Notes: generated from the sequence alone by a model not told the origin. Positions 35,517-47,097 are shown, numbered from the stretch's first letter. The stretch: DNA of 64,000 nucleotides from Fulvia fulva (GCF_020509005.1 NC_063018.1:2170001-2234000), one strand, 5' to 3'. Made by a program: numbers and translations.

Positions 35517-35751
35517 TATTAAACAGGTACGGGTAGATAGTAGCGGAGTGGAGTAAGAGATCAATCTTTAACTGACTAATAGCACGAGCATGTAGCAATA
35601 TATTAGGAACCAATATGTTGATTGTGTTGGATGTCTATCTAAGCTAAAGGGGAGAGAAGGTATCTCCCTACAAGCTAAGTCATCGTGTATGCCTCAGGCT
35701 GCCAGATCACTTCCTGATTGTTGACTCCCTTTGAGATGCTACATCTTAACA
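35517..35751 (-). repeat. Copia-1 left LTR (3' LTR)
   Basis: This LTR of 235 bp differs from the other Copia-1 LTR at a few CpA/TpA sites (for example TATTAAAC versus TGTTAAAC at the edge). The short inter-LTR distance is consistent with a fairly young insertion, although RIP makes divergence dating unreliable. Confidence 0.93.
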
Positions 35752-35847
35752 CTCCTACTCATCTCGTATAGGAGGTTACAGTCTGCTCACTTCCTGTCAA
35801 TAGTACTTGGACCTTTTTATGACAGGTTCAGCTAGCTTACAAACCTC

Positions 35848-38800
35848 TAGAAGTGTAGACCAGTCTTTGGTTTTATAAACCCGTCTGCAACTATCTCAGA
35901 GGTTAGGGTGTACTCAACAGTAATAAGCCTCCTCTACCAAAGGTTCCTAACAGCGTTATAGGCAATGTCAATGTGCTTCGACTTGTTATAAACATGCGCA
36001 TCTTTCACTAGGGTGAGGGCAGCTTGATTGTCACCTCTTAATTGGACTGGTCTCAAATTTGATATAGTCTCCTAGTTTCTAGTGATTCTTGGTTGATGGG
36101 AACAGTCTCCTACTAACTCTGGACAATCCGTTTCCCTTAGCAGTGAAGCTAGGAATTGGGACTGCTTCGCACATACATTTATGGCCATATATTCAGCCTC
36201 TATTGTGGATGTTGCTACAGACTTTTGCTTCTTGCTCATCCAAGAAACTGGTGCCCTATAGAGGAAGAAGACATACCCAAGGATTGAGACTCTGTCTGCT
36301 TTGTCCATTGCATAATCAGAATCACAGTAGCTAATAAGGTGTCCTTTTCTAGACTTTGAGAACTGAAGTCCTAGATCAGGGTATGATCTTAGGTACCTAG
36401 TGACCTTCTCCAAAGCCTTTATGTGGTAGGTGGATGGGTCACTCACAAATGAGCTCATCCTTCCTAGGGCAAAAGCAATGTCTAGCCTTATGATTGTTGC
36501 TAGCCACATCTAAGTACCATTAATACTCTGGTACTCTGCCTTGTCACACCTCTTATCTATATGGCTTGAAGGTTTGAGGGCCTCATAGCTGTCTATAGGT
36601 GAGTGTGTAGGTGCTGCCTTCTTATAGTTCATTCCTATCTTGGCTAGGCTGTCCCTAATAAAGTGTCCTTGGTCAAGTTTCAGGATTCCTCTCTTCCTGT
36701 CCCTTATGACTCTTATGCCAAGGATCTTTTCAGGTTCACCTAGATCTTTGATCTTGAAGATCTTGCCAAGTTCTCTTTTGAACTAGAGAACATCTGTTAA
36801 CTTTAGTGCAGCAATTGGAATGTCATCTACATGTATAAGGATTATGATCTCCCTCTTCTTATAGATAAGTAGGCATGGATCCACTTCTGACTGTGTGAAT
36901 CCAATCTCTCTGAGCTTTGACACACAGAGTTGATTCCAATCTCTAGCTGCTTGCTTAAGTCTATATAAGCTTTTGAGGATTTTGAACACTATGTTTAGTG
37001 GAAGCTCAACTCCTGGTAGTAGTAACATGAAGATGTCTTCATAGAGGGTGCTTTCTGTGAATGCATTGTTCACATCCACTTGGTGAAGATGAAGATCCTT
37101 CTTACACACAATAGCTAGAAACACCCTAAGGGTGTCCTGTCTTACTGTAGGTGAAAATGTCTCTATAAAGTCAACACCAAACTTCTGTGAGAAGCCCCTT
37201 GCAACTAGTCTAGCCTTGAACTTTTCAATAGCTCCACTAATGCTTCTCTTAATATCAAAGACCTATCTTGATGTAACCAGATTTGCTCCTTTTAGTGGAA
37301 CAGAATTTTCCTAGGTGTTGTTACTCTGTAGAGCATCTAGTTCCTTTTGGATTGCTTCCTTCCAAAGATGTCCCCATTTCTTGTCATTCACAGCATCCTT
37401 ATAGGATTTTGGAATTAGGACCTCTTGCTTGTATACAATGGCTTCTACAGTTGCTGTAAATGCTATTTCCTCAACTTCTTCCAGGAATTCGCTATCCCAT
37501 AGTATTGAACTGTCCACTGATTGCATGGCTGCAAAGAAAGCTTAGTGAAAAGCAGCAAGGTTCTCTAAGAGGTCCATTGCTTCTCCCACTTCAGTGGTTA
37601 GTTCGGGCTTAGGGACTATGGATTTTGGGGCTTTCTGTTTTATGTCATAGCCCTTAACATCATAGTCAGCCTTTCTCTTTCCAAGGGATGATTTAGGGAC
37701 CGTCACTTGTGACCTAGTAACGTCTATTTCCTAGGGATCTAGGGAGCTTCTCTCAATTGGCTGATCGAGTTTCTGAAATTCCCCTACGTTCTCCGGAGGC
37801 TAGGGAAGTTGCACAAACAGCTTTCTCGGCTGAGCGACTTTAGGGCTCTCAATTAGCTGATCTATTTCGGGGGGGCTCTAATGGACGCCTGGATAGTAGG
37901 TAGATTGTCCTAAGGATACGTTCTTCCTCGGCCTTCCTAAGGGCTTCCTAGCTAGTACACTGCTTAGTAGATTCAATGTTAGAACATTGAGACCTATATC
38001 ACCTCCAGGCTGGTCCTTAAAGAAGTCTGTATATGTGTGTTGTTTAACAGCTCTCATGTCTGGTTCCCAAAAGAGCTAGGCTTTAGCTGTGTTTTCAACA
38101 TACCTAATAAACACTGCTTCTTTACCCCTATTCATTAGCTTGTTACTTCTTGCCTATTGAGGTTGGGATCTTGTGTCCATATAGACAACAGCTTTGCATC
38201 CCTAAACTTTCAAATGGTTGATGGTCGGTTTGATACCATCAAAAGCCTCATCTGGTGAAACCTTGAACCTATCGTAATCTGGGCCATTTGGCAGTTTGTT
38301 CCTTATATAAGTTTGGGCCTCTAGTGCTTCAGGCCAAAATTCAACCGGCATTTTAGCCTCTTCAAGCATTGCCCTTATAGAGTCCTCTGAGGTTTGTATT
38401 GACCTCTCAACTAGTCCATTCTGTAGAGAGTTGTATGCCTCAGTCGGCTCGAGCCCAATCCCTAAATCCTTCTCCCACTACTTCACTAATGCAATAAGTT
38501 CTTTTGCATTGTCAAGTCTTACTGCTTTCAGCTGCGCTAATGATTTCCTCTCTGCTTTGATCTTCTAGTTCTGGAGAGCAACTGGAGCATCTTCTCTTTT
38601 CCTAAGAGGAAAGGTCCACTTCTTCCTAGAGAAGTTGTCAACAATCTCAAGCCAGTATTTGAATCCTAGTCTTGAGATTGGTAGTGGGCCACATATGTCA
38701 ATAGATACAAGGGCAAGTCTTTCAGGTCTTCTCTCTGTAACTTTGCCTTTGTACTTCTTCATCTTTGCTATTGAGCATACTCTGTACTGGTGAAAGCCAT

Positions 38801-40448
38801 CCTTAGGGATAGGAATGGGTTCTTTCAAGTCTGTTACCTTGTGAAGATTCTGGAGCAAATTCTTCCCAAAGTATGCAAATCTTCTATGCCAAAGCTCCTA
38901 CTGCTTCAGGTCGGTCTCTGATTGAGCAGTCACAAAGGCATCCTCTATTAGTGGTGCATATAATGAGTAATGTGCCCGTTCTTGTAGGAGAGGAGAAATC
39001 TTATTAATGAATAGAACCCCCCCAAGGAGCTTTGTCTAGACAACAGTCTCACTAGAGGGGGAAACAAGAGAAAATGATAGAGGTTGCATACCAAACTGCT
39101 TGCTAAACTAGTTCCATAAAACCAGGTTCACTCCTAGCTTAGGTACAAGCAGGACATCTTCTAAAACAACTTTTCTGCTAGCTCTCCTACTCATCTCTGC
39201 ATTCCTAATATAAGTGGCTAATAAAAACCCACCTCCCACTTTGATCCATTTCTTCCTTGTCAAGGGAGTTATAGATCTAAAGAGGCAGCTTTGGTCAGTC
39301 ATGTAGGATGAAGCATAGGAGTCAAGTAATCACTCTGACGAGGGGAACTTGCCTTGGACTTCTGCAGTTGAGTGAGCCACTTCATCATACTCATCATCAT
39401 CAGACATTGTCTCTGGGGATGAGCTGCATGGTGACTCTTAGGCGGAGAAACCTTTTCCAGTCTTCTTTGCTTTAGAGGTATAAGACTGGGCCTGGTTCTT
39501 CTGGAGTGATAGCATGTCAGAGCTGAGTTTCTTCACCATTTTCTTAAGTTCTTCCATAGAGGACTTCTCTCTTAGTGTCCTCCTTGAAGTAGGTGGTAGA
39601 GTTCTCTTCTTCTTGACATGTGTTGTATTCTAGGAAGATGGTGGTTAGGAATGAGATCTAAGGACCTTTCTTGCCTCAGGCAAACTAGGGCAGTCCTTGA
39701 TCAGATGATCCTTCTCATAGAGAAGGCAGGAGAGTGGTCTTGCTAGACCTGAGGGCTTGACCCAGGTGGCTGCTATGCCATACTCAGCCTTAGAGGGATC
39801 CAACCTAGCTTCTTGAGCTTCAAGGATCTTTAAGGTCCTTTCATAATCCATCTTTGGCTGAGCCATGATAGTATCCCTGGCTACATGGTAGTCAGGTAGC
39901 AGTGAGCTTAAGAGCTAGGTCATCCTCACATCAGCTTTCCTGTAATGCTGACCCTCTAGGTCAACATCAGCAATCCTTTTTCTAAGAGAAACCAGGTGTG
40001 TCTATGCAGATCTGATGGTGAACTCTTTACTCATCTCAAAGGTCACAAATTGCTTCGTGAGCTCATGTGTATAGGTTGGTAGCACCTGGCTATACTTGTT
40101 CCAGAGATACACCTACTTCTCAGCAGCTCTTCTAGATTCATATAAGCCCTTAAGCTCAAATTCATCTTCTTCTGTGATCCTACTAAGGATACTGAAGTTG
40201 TATACTGCATTGTGTCTTGTCCATGTTGGCGTATTGAGGATCTCTTTGGTTGTAGCCTCTTCTTAGAGTTTCAGAGTCTTGCCCTTGATGTTGTCAAAAG
40301 ACACTTCTATTAGGTCATCAATTGCAAAGAATGCTGATTGGCTCTCCATCTTGTATCTCTAAAGGTTGAACCATCTCTTCTAATTGTCCCTCCTAAGAAT
40401 TGGGATTTTGCCTCCCTTCTCCTCTGTCTTCTCTTGGTATGAATCCAT
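35848..40448 (-). pseudogene. Copia-1 gag-pol relic (single frame)
   Basis: The ATG is at 40448-40446, and by alignment with Copia-2 one frame runs to about 35847, interrupted only by in-frame stops. The gag part has a zinc-knuckle remnant near 39700 (CLLYEKDHLIKDC, first Cys pair damaged). The protease core is near 39315. Integrase starts with an HHCC region near 38890 and its catalytic core follows. RT near 36800-37250 has YRLKQAARDWN and the catalytic HVDDIPIAA at 36800-36830. RNase H near 36120-36360 has YCDSDYAMD, STIEAEYMA and a later DNQAALT block. The protease site reads DSYASSYMT where DSxASxHM is expected. It is not functional. Confidence 0.9.
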
Positions 40449-40880
40449 AATAAATTGGATGTAATGAAACAAGGTGTGTATGTTCCAAAGTGGTGGCTCA
40501 GATCCTGCTAAGGCTTCTAGTATAGAATAGGAAAGTTCGTAGGTATGGATACTAAGGCCTACTTAGTAAAGTAAAGAAGGAGCGGTGTGAGGTCTCGGGC
40601 TAGGACACAGGTCTGTCTCTCCTAGCAGAGCTTCAAATGACTTACTTGAAGTCCTTCTTGATAGTATCTCGATGCAGTTCTGCCTACAGAGTATCTTCAA
40701 GGTATTGGCTTTAAGTAAGCCGCACAGAGTCCTTGTCTAGGTTACCTATTACTTAGTATCGAACTAAGCTCCTTGATAGGATAGACGGGGTAGACTTCTG
40801 ATTCCCAGATGTTTTCTGCTACGATAGTAAGGGATACAAGTAACCTGTACTAATATAGGTTGCTCTTATTCCTACACAAA

Positions 40881-40895
40881 CCCGGGCTCATAACC
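40881..40895 (-). promoter_or_regulatory. Copia-1 primer binding site for half-tRNA(iMet)
   Basis: Immediately inside the 5' LTR, the minus strand reads GGTTATGAGCCCGGG. Its complement contains GGGCTCATAACC, the anticodon arm (CAU) of initiator tRNA-Met. Drosophila copia and yeast Ty5 prime from a cleaved half of this tRNA rather than from its 3' CCA end. Priming by the half-tRNA is inferred from this complementarity. Copia-2 has the same site with one TpG to TpA change. Confidence 0.78.
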
Positions 40896-41130
40896 TGTTA
40901 AACAGGTACGGGTGGATAGTAGCGGAGTGGAGTAAGAGATCAATCTTCAACTGACTAATAGCACGAGCATGTAGCAATATATTAGGAACCAATATGTTGA
41001 TTGTGTTGGATGTCTATCTAAGCTAAAGGGGAGAGAAGGTATCTCCCTACAAGCTGAGTCATCGTGCATGCCTCAGGCTGCCAGATCACTTCCTGATTGT
41101 TGACTCCCTTTGAGATGCTACATCTTAACA
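40896..41130 (-). repeat. Copia-1 right LTR (5' LTR)
   Basis: This 235-bp LTR is followed by TSD TAACC (41131-41135). Promoter and polyadenylation signals are expected here, but no clear TATA box was singled out. Confidence 0.93.
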
Positions 41131-41135
41131 TAACC

Positions 41136-42224
41136 GTTATATACCGCTTAACTAAGGAGCGACATATCATTCCTATTACCTCGATAATAGTAGAGCATTA
41201 CGTACTAGTATTCCTTAAGTACGTATTTAGTAGATATAGGCTCCCGAAGTCTATTATCTCGGATCGTAGTACGTAATAGGTTTCCGTATTCTAGCGTAGG
41301 ATATACGCGCTACTTAGTATTAGTCGAAAGCTATCTTCGTCGTTCTACCTAGAAATAGATAGACAGTCGGAGAACACGAACAAAGTAATAGAGTAATACC
41401 TACGTATCTTTATTAACTATACCTAGGACGACTAGCTAGATTAGACTCTATTAGCTAAGTTTATAGTAAACAATATAGTGTCCGTAATAATAGGCATCTT
41501 ACCGTTCTGTACTAATACTAGGCGTAATCTAAGGTTCTCTAAGTTCGACTTAGACTTGCCTATACTACTAATACTATATAAATAGCAACTAGACGCCGAG
41601 TCCGCGGACAAGTTTACGGCTAAGATATAAGAGATATACTAATACTTACAATAGTAGATAGCCTTAGTATAAGTAGTCTAAGCTAAGTACGTAAACTAGA
41701 CGCGTATACCTATACTATAGTACGCTAAAGGCGACGAAGTATAGGTAAGTACTAAGAACTAGACGATAGAGAGACCTTCTCGTAAGATAGACGTAAAGTA
41801 GTCTAGACCGTACGTAATTACGGAGGTACTACCGGGTAATACTTATAAAGTAGAGCTCCTACCTGCTTTAAATATCGATAATTGCTTCTACTAATACCTT
41901 CTTATACTAGTTTATCCGCCGGTTATAGGAAAGATATAACCCGTACTACTACTAATCCGAATTATCGACGACGAATAATACGAAGCCGATCCCGCCGAAC
42001 CCGACTAATAGGAAGTTAAGCAAATTCTAGACTATAAGAAGAGATGGCCGCGAGGACTAATACCGGTAGGAGGTAAATAGCTATATTAGGAATACTTAGT
42101 AAAATATATTAGATATAATAAGCTATCCTATAAAGCTACGGACTAGGTTATCGAGACTACCGCCGCCCCCGTAGCCGACTTTTACTATAACTACCCGAGA
42201 GCGACTAAGCCACCTAGTTTTTAA
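41136..42224 (+). pseudogene. Gypsy-3 integrase C-terminus and chromodomain relic
   Basis: Integrase continues with RLTKERHIIPITSIIVEHY, a KSIISDRSTQ block at about 41250-41280 (the SDRG-type DDE region) and a LSSSFYLEIDRQSE-like motif (ancestral S.YHPQTDGQTE) at about 41330-41370. The final stretch near 42090-42200 reads YLVKYIRYNKLSYK...VADFYYNYP, a chromodomain pattern, and ends at TAA 42222-42224. Chromodomains direct chromovirus integrase to heterochromatin. RIP stops interrupt the frame. Confidence 0.82.
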
Positions 42225-42451
42225 GTACCTATAGACTAGATACCGAATAAGAATACTATAGGTACACGTATAGCGCGCTAACTAGTATAAGTAGCAATGA
42301 CTCTAATACTAGTAGAACGAGACCTCCGGGCTTATAAGAAAGAGAGCGATATATATAGTCTAATAGATAATAAGGTGTTTACGAAGGTAATAGGAGATAT
42401 AATAGATACAAAAGATATAAGAGGAGAGAAGAGTGCTCCGGAGCGTACTCT

Positions 42452-42466
42452 AAGAGGGGGGGGTAG
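42452..42466 (+). promoter_or_regulatory. Gypsy-3 polypurine tract
   Basis: AAGAGGGGGGGGTAG lies directly before TGTTACCG, the start of the putative 3' LTR. It would prime plus-strand DNA synthesis. Confidence 0.72.
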
Positions 42467-43031
42467 TGTTACCGTACCGGCGTATATTTACTTAAACCCG
42501 CGGGCACGTACCTAGACCTCGCGCCCGCTGACTAATCCGACTAGCGGCTTGGCGCCTGTATATGACTCTCGCGCCCTCCGCGCCTCCCTTAGATAGAACA
42601 TCTATTCGACTTATACCTTACCCGACTACGTACTTATACCTACTTATAATAATTCGTTATAATACTACGGTCCTTTTAGCGCTTTAGGTAAGTTAATAAT
42701 ACCTTAGTCTATTTATTTAACTAACGACTAAAGCCTAGATAGTATTTACCGCCCTTCTTATCCTTCGACTACTATAGCGACTTTATCTTCTTATAATATA
42801 ATCTAGTAACCTTCTCGATAGATATATTCTTACGCTTATTATTTACTATAGGTACGACTTCGTCTTCACTCGGATCGGTACTAATAATAATAGATTAAGA
42901 CAACAGCTCTACGAGTATTTATAATAGATTAGAAAGAGGTATTTATAAATATATAAAAAAGACGCGTCGCGCGATATACGATACTAGTAGTAGCTAGTAA
43001 GCTAGGCCTTATCTAGTATAGTAATACGACA
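42467..43031 (+). repeat. Gypsy-3 putative 3' LTR
   Basis: The 565-bp segment starts TGTTACC after the polypurine tract and ends AATACGACA. RIPed composition stops exactly at its end. No second LTR is present in the window for confirmation, so the boundaries rest on the polypurine tract, TG...CA ends and the composition break. Confidence 0.62.
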
Positions 43032-43861
43032 TCTGGAATAAGCTAGTAAGCTACAATCCACAAGCTAGGTAAACACGGCCTTATGCCGTCGTTCACTCAC
43101 GCTTTCTCAAGGAACATGCATGTGTTCAATGTTGCTTTTCAGAACACTTCATCACACATAAGCCTGGCGATGTTGTTCTGGACGTCTTGGAAAAGACCAG
43201 GTACTCCGCAACCTCATGTATTGCATTTGTGGGCTGTGGAGTAACAGGGACGAGGATGCGGATCGCTGTGACAGCACGGATAGAACTATGTAGTGGCGTC
43301 TGGCTCCCACCGAACCAAGAGTCGCTGGAGTCGCCCACAGATAACAACACCAGTTGGCAGTGCGGAACTCCTCCCCCGATGCTCCTCACCCTTGATAGCG
43401 GAACGGCAATGGCATCGCGGCGACGAAGAGGAACACCACGTCAGTCTGCAGATACAGCATCATCTACCAAGTAGCTTACATGTAGGTAGCTGCTTCCTTT
43501 GGCACATGCCCGCTTGACAGCAAATGACCTGCCCTGCGTCCCGCATTTCAGGCGGGATGTACCGATTGATCCTTGTCTGATTCTTCGCCTGACCTGCATG
43601 CCTGAGTGCTTGCTTCTCGGACGCCATCATATCATCACCATTCGACATTCACATGTCGAGCTTCAAAGTGCGCTTCGGCCAAGACGGAGAATGTGCCTTG
43701 CCCCGACTATGCTGTGGAGCCTCGGGGTCTTGAGTCTTGACGCTATCGAAACACAAGCTCACCTGCTCCACGCTGACCCACAGCCGATGTGATGCAGGAC
43801 ATCGGGACTCTTGTTACTCTTTGCAGACATCCTGACCGAAGCAAAAAGAGGCACTCTCATC
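43032..43861. other. Non-RIPed island, upstream of the dehydrogenase gene
   Basis: CpA and TpG return to normal and no transposon homology is visible. Several short ORFs exist on both strands but overlap one another and show no recognisable domain. I read the stretch as the intergenic and promoter region of the downstream gene. No specific promoter motif could be defended. Confidence 0.55.
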
Positions 43862-44726
43862 ATGCCCAGCACAATGAGCCTACTAAAAGGCGCTGCATTC
43901 ATCACTGGCGCCGCGTCAGGTACGAGATCGCAAGACTAACTCGAGTCAAACAGATGGCTCTTGCTCATCTACATACAGGTATTGGTCAAAGTACAGCATA
44001 TGCTTTCGCTCGATATGGCATCTCTCGTCTTGCGCTTTGCGACATCCATCCCGGAAATCTCAAAGAATCGATCAACCAGCTGAAGGAACGTTATCCAGAT
44101 CTTGAAATCCTGCCAATCGAGATGGACACCAGTGAAGAGAATTCCGTCACCGCCGCCATTGCTTCCACGGTCTCTGCATTCGGACGTCTAGACGTGGCCG
44201 TGAACAATGCCGATATCGCTGGAACACCCCTTCCCACCCACGAGAATAGCCTCGAAGACTGGCAACGCGTCATGTCCGTCAATCTAAACGGAGTCTGGCT
44301 GTGCCAAAGAGCTCAGATTCAACAATTCCTGAAGCAGGAGCCTCTTTCACCCGCACCTCGCGGTAGCCGTGGTGTCATAGTGAACGTGGCAAGCATGCTG
44401 GGCCTGGTTGCGTCCCATCCCTCCACTCCAGCAGCATCCTACACAGCCTCGAAACACGGCGTCGTAGGCTTGACAAGAACCGATGCTATGGCCTACGCCT
44501 CGCAAGGCATTCGCATCAACGCCGTCTGCCCCGGCTACATCGCTACGCCTATACTCAAGTCTACATCCGAGGCAGGCTTCATGGCTGAACTGGTCCAGCA
44601 GGTCCCGCAGCAGAGACTTGGAGAGCCAGAAGAGGTCGCTGAGTCGATCGTCTACCTCGCGAGTCCGAGTCGAGCTTCATGACTGGTGCGACACTGGCTG
44701 TTGATGGAGGTTATACTGCGCAGTAA
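43862..44726 (+). pseudogene. Short-chain dehydrogenase/reductase (SDR) with one intron and an apparent frameshift
   Basis: Exon 1 is 43862-43919, the intron is 43920-43978 (GTACGA...ACATACAG, branch-like ACTAAC at 43935-43940) and exon 2 is 43979-44726. Splicing joins FITGAASG to IGQSTAYAF, restoring the glycine-rich nucleotide-binding motif TGxxxGIG. An Asp ends beta-strand 2 (ALCDI), favouring NAD(H). Further motifs are NNAD (normally NNAG), the catalytic Asn in VNLNG, Ser in NVAS and YTASK (Tyr, Lys). After IVYLASP near 44662 the frame shifts by one base; the +1 frame gives the canonical end FMTGATLAVDGGYTAQ and TAA at 44724. A second in-frame ATG lies at 43874. The substrate is unknown. 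Either a sequencing error or a young pseudogene would explain the shift. Confidence 0.83.
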
Positions 44727-45650
44727 CGACAAATTGCTGCGATGAGAGGAGGTCTTCGATATGCTTCGGATCGTGTTGGTCCCATTGCGAGCGTCTGATC
44801 ATCCACGTGACTGGTCGGTCCACTTTCCAAGTCCAGGTGACGGGTTTCTCCGGGTTCTTGCGTAAGCGGAGCTGAAGCCGGAGCAGGCGGAAGAAGGACG
44901 AAGCCATACTTGAATGATTGACTGGGTTGATATGAAATGAAAGACTGAATCACACACGACTATCGAAGTGTGACTGCAATCCAGCAGTGCAAAAGTTCTT
45001 TGTCGTACCAAGTGCGCCGCGATATCGTCGAGACATCCTCGGATCAATTCCGGTTCATTCACCTACGCTCCGCCACGCTAGCAAAAAGGAAGGGACTGCG
45101 AAAACATACAACAACACGAGGGATTCCTGCATAGTCATTCACCTTGTACTCGTCTTACGGTCCAACTTAAGTACGGTAGAGCGAACGGGCAATAGGATGG
45201 TTAAGCATATAGCGTCTGTCCGCATAGGAGTCACAAGCGTTGCCGAACATCCCAGCCGAATCCAGGATCGTAGCGAATCGGGCTGTGCTCCGAGCGCGGC
45301 GACTAAAGCCACTTGGGGCCCCTATTCCTTTGAGATTTCACTGGTGCTTAGCAGTTTATCGCTTAGATCCCTGTACCCTTGCTCACAGCAACGAGACTGA
45401 GTATTGTCATTGGCTGAACTTTCTATAGACTTGTCGTGACTTATACAGCAACACGATTCGTCCATCCCTTTGCACCTTTTGTCGGTCCAAGTCTGTGCGG
45501 AGGCCCTGTCTAACTTTTGAACGTTGCTTAACAACGACAGAGTCTGACTAGTCCGGTCTGTAGTGTTAGTAAGAGTATAGCGTCTGTCAGCATCGGAACG
45601 CTATCTCCTTACCGTAAGCAGGGGAGGTAGCAAGGGTTGAGACTCCTAGC
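44727..45650. other. Non-RIPed island, downstream of the dehydrogenase gene
   Basis: Composition is ordinary. Short ORFs on both strands have no recognisable domain. A 13-bp motif TATAGCGTCTGTC occurs at about 45208 and 45576, within loosely similar flanks, and may mark an old small repeat. I see no supported gene. Confidence 0.5.
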
Positions 45651-45892
45651 TATTTCTTATTCTGTCGTACTAAATAAGGACGTACGCGGGAAGCCTAACT
45701 AATTAATCTTAAGCTACTTGACCTTACTGTTACTACTATATTATTAATATATACGGATTTTACTTCAATTAAGGTATTTCTAATACCTTAATATATAGCT
45801 ATAGATAATATTAGTACCTATAGTATATTTACTACCTTATCTACTCTCTATTTACACTAGTTACGGCTTTAATATACTATAGTATTATAGTA
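45651..45892. other. RIP-like AT-rich spacer
   Basis: CpA and TpG become rare again, and the sequence is rich in TTA/ATA. No coding or repeat structure was recognised. It ends at the TA target of Fot1-like copy B (45891-45892). Confidence 0.5.
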
Positions 45893-47008
45893 ACGAACTT
45901 TACTACCGAGCGGGCTATACTACCGAGCGGGCTACTTTTACTAAGAACTGTACCACTTCTATAGATATAGCTATACAACTACTATTATAGCGTGTATTGT
46001 CTTCAAACGAGGCCAAACTGACCTTAGCTATCTAGGCTACGAAACGCGACGCGATAATCACAAATCGACTTGCTATAAAGGTATACGACGCGTCTCGAAC
46101 TATACTAGGGTATCGATTAAATAGACGACCTCCTCGGGGTGACTACGAGCCTAATTCGAAGAAGCTTATACAGCTAGAAGAGAGGGTGATACTTGAGTAT
46201 ATACTCGAGCTAGATCTTAGAGGTTTCCCGCTATTAAAGGCTAGTATACGAGTAATAGCCAATATATTACTATAAGAGAAGGGTCTTAAGCCCGCTAGTC
46301 TCAATTAGACAGACAGGTTCATTAGGCGGTATCGTGAGCTAAAGGTTTGTATAACACGTAGATACGATCGTTAGCGAGCCCTAATAAAAGATCTAGACGT
46401 TATCAAGAAGTAGTTCTTACTTATACGTAATATAAAGGAGAAGTATAGTATCCTAAACTAGGCTACCTATAACTTCGACGAGACAGGGTTTATAATAGGT
46501 GTCATTACGTCTTCGAGCGTCGTTACGGGTTTAGAAAGGCGTAGTAGAAAAAGGAAGGTCGTTTAATAGGGTAATAGAGAGGGAGTAGAGAGATAGCGTA
46601 TTAGATAGCTCTTATATAAAGCGAGATTAGTAAGCTACGTAAGTCTAACGAGGCCCTTATATAGCGGAAAGTACGAAAGCGCAAGTCCATTTAGTCTAGA
46701 GGGTCTCTAACCTTTAATAAGGCGTCGCAATTAATACCTCTAGAGGATACTAGGAGGCAGGAAGTGAGTAGAGAGTCGCTAGATAGTGTTCGGCTAGTAC
46801 TAAGGCTACGACGCTATAAGCGATGTAGTAAGTCGGGGCATAACGTACGTACCTATTAAGTAGACTCGCTAGATAGCGAAGAATCTAAAGAGGAATTGTC
46901 CTCCTAGTAACAATTCTATAGGATGTCGTCGTGTTAAGATACCGTCGTAATTAAAGTAGAAGTAGTATAGTTCTTAGTAAAAGTAGCCCGCTCGGTAGTA
47001 AAGTACGT
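45893..47008 (+). mobile_element. Fot1/pogo-like DNA transposon, internally deleted, copy B
   Basis: The 1,116-bp element is flanked by TA (45891-45892 and 47009-47010). Terminal repeats begin ACGWACTTTACTACCGAGCG. The subterminal ACTACCGAGCGGGCTAT unit occurs twice on the left and once on the right, versus three and two in copy A. The interior matches copy A in inverse orientation. RIPed. Confidence 0.88.
46030..46840 (+). pseudogene. Fot1-like transposase relic, copy B
   Basis: The frame from about 46037 reads TKRDAIITNRLAIKVYDASR (helix-turn-helix), RGDYEPNSKKLIQLEE, a CENP-B-like block (TDRFIRRYRELK, about 46298-46345) and the first DDE block NFDETGFIIGVITSS at about 46475-46520, followed by VVTGLERRSRKRK. 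The remaining DDE residues expected in the next 150-200 residues are absent, so the element is a deletion derivative that would need a helper. TAG codons (from CAG or TGG) break the frame at several places. Confidence 0.82.
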
Positions 47009-47010
47009 TA

Positions 47011-47097
47011 ATAATATCCTTAATCTACTTATATATAGATAGATATTTCATTAAGCTGTTATAATGCCCTCTAGCCTATATAGCTATACTATCTTAT
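47011..47097 (-). mobile_element. LINE-C2 stub, 3' part, with TSD
   Basis: The TSD ATCTACTTATATATA is at 47023-47037 and again at 59820-59834. Between the copies, 47038-47097 plus 59766-59819 reproduce the last ~115 bp of LINE-C1 (20535-20649) in reverse orientation, including the ATAGATAGATA tail. The stub is therefore a very short 5'-truncated LINE insertion, later split by Gypsy-4. Confidence 0.85.

Larger units (their letters stand above)
35517..41130 (-). mobile_element. Copia-1: Ty1/Copia retrotransposon, moderately RIPed, both LTRs present
   Basis: This 5,614-bp element has two 235-bp LTRs and a 5-bp TSD (TAACC at 35512-35516 and 41131-41135). The domain order on the minus strand is gag, protease, integrase, RT, RNase H, which is Copia. 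Copia-2 has exactly the same length and opposite orientation 10 kb to the right. LTRs end TGTTAA...TTAACA in the coding sense, with the outer left end RIPed (TATTAA). It lies in the integrase of Gypsy-3. Its mutation load is clearly lower than that of its host. Confidence 0.95.
28587..43031 (+). mobile_element. Gypsy-3: RIPed chromodomain Gypsy element with two nested insertions
   Basis: Plus-strand gag (28600-29960), protease (about 30050-30500), RT and RNase H (31100-32500), integrase (split: 32500-32802, 35145-35516, 41136-41950) and a chromodomain (about 42060-42224) are followed by a polypurine tract and a 565-bp putative 3' LTR. The composite LINE (32818-35129) and Copia-1 (35517-41130) lie within integrase. 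No 5' LTR was found; the left end meets Fot1-like copy A. RIP is heavy in Gypsy-3 itself, and composition switches to normal exactly at the right end. Confidence 0.85.

Noticed and set aside
8430..42200. Alternative genetic code with TAG read as Gln
   Set aside because: TAG also replaces Trp (TGG), TAA replaces CAA, and both strands show CpA to TpA change. The dehydrogenase gene and LINE-A1 follow the standard code.
42297..42515. Short ORF of 72 codons
   Set aside because: It lies across the Gypsy-3 3' end, polypurine tract and LTR and has no domain.
43126..43792. Several overlapping ORFs on both strands upstream of the dehydrogenase
   Set aside because: They overlap each other, have no recognisable motifs and look like chance frames in GC-balanced DNA.
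43789..43861. Upstream ATG at 43789 as the dehydrogenase start
   Set aside because: That frame reads through the intron and gives no SDR N-terminus; splicing 43920-43978 restores the TGxxxGIG motif from a start at 43862 or 43874.
44677..45534. ORFs downstream of the dehydrogenase on both strands
   Set aside because: They are short, mutually overlapping and without domain or codon support.
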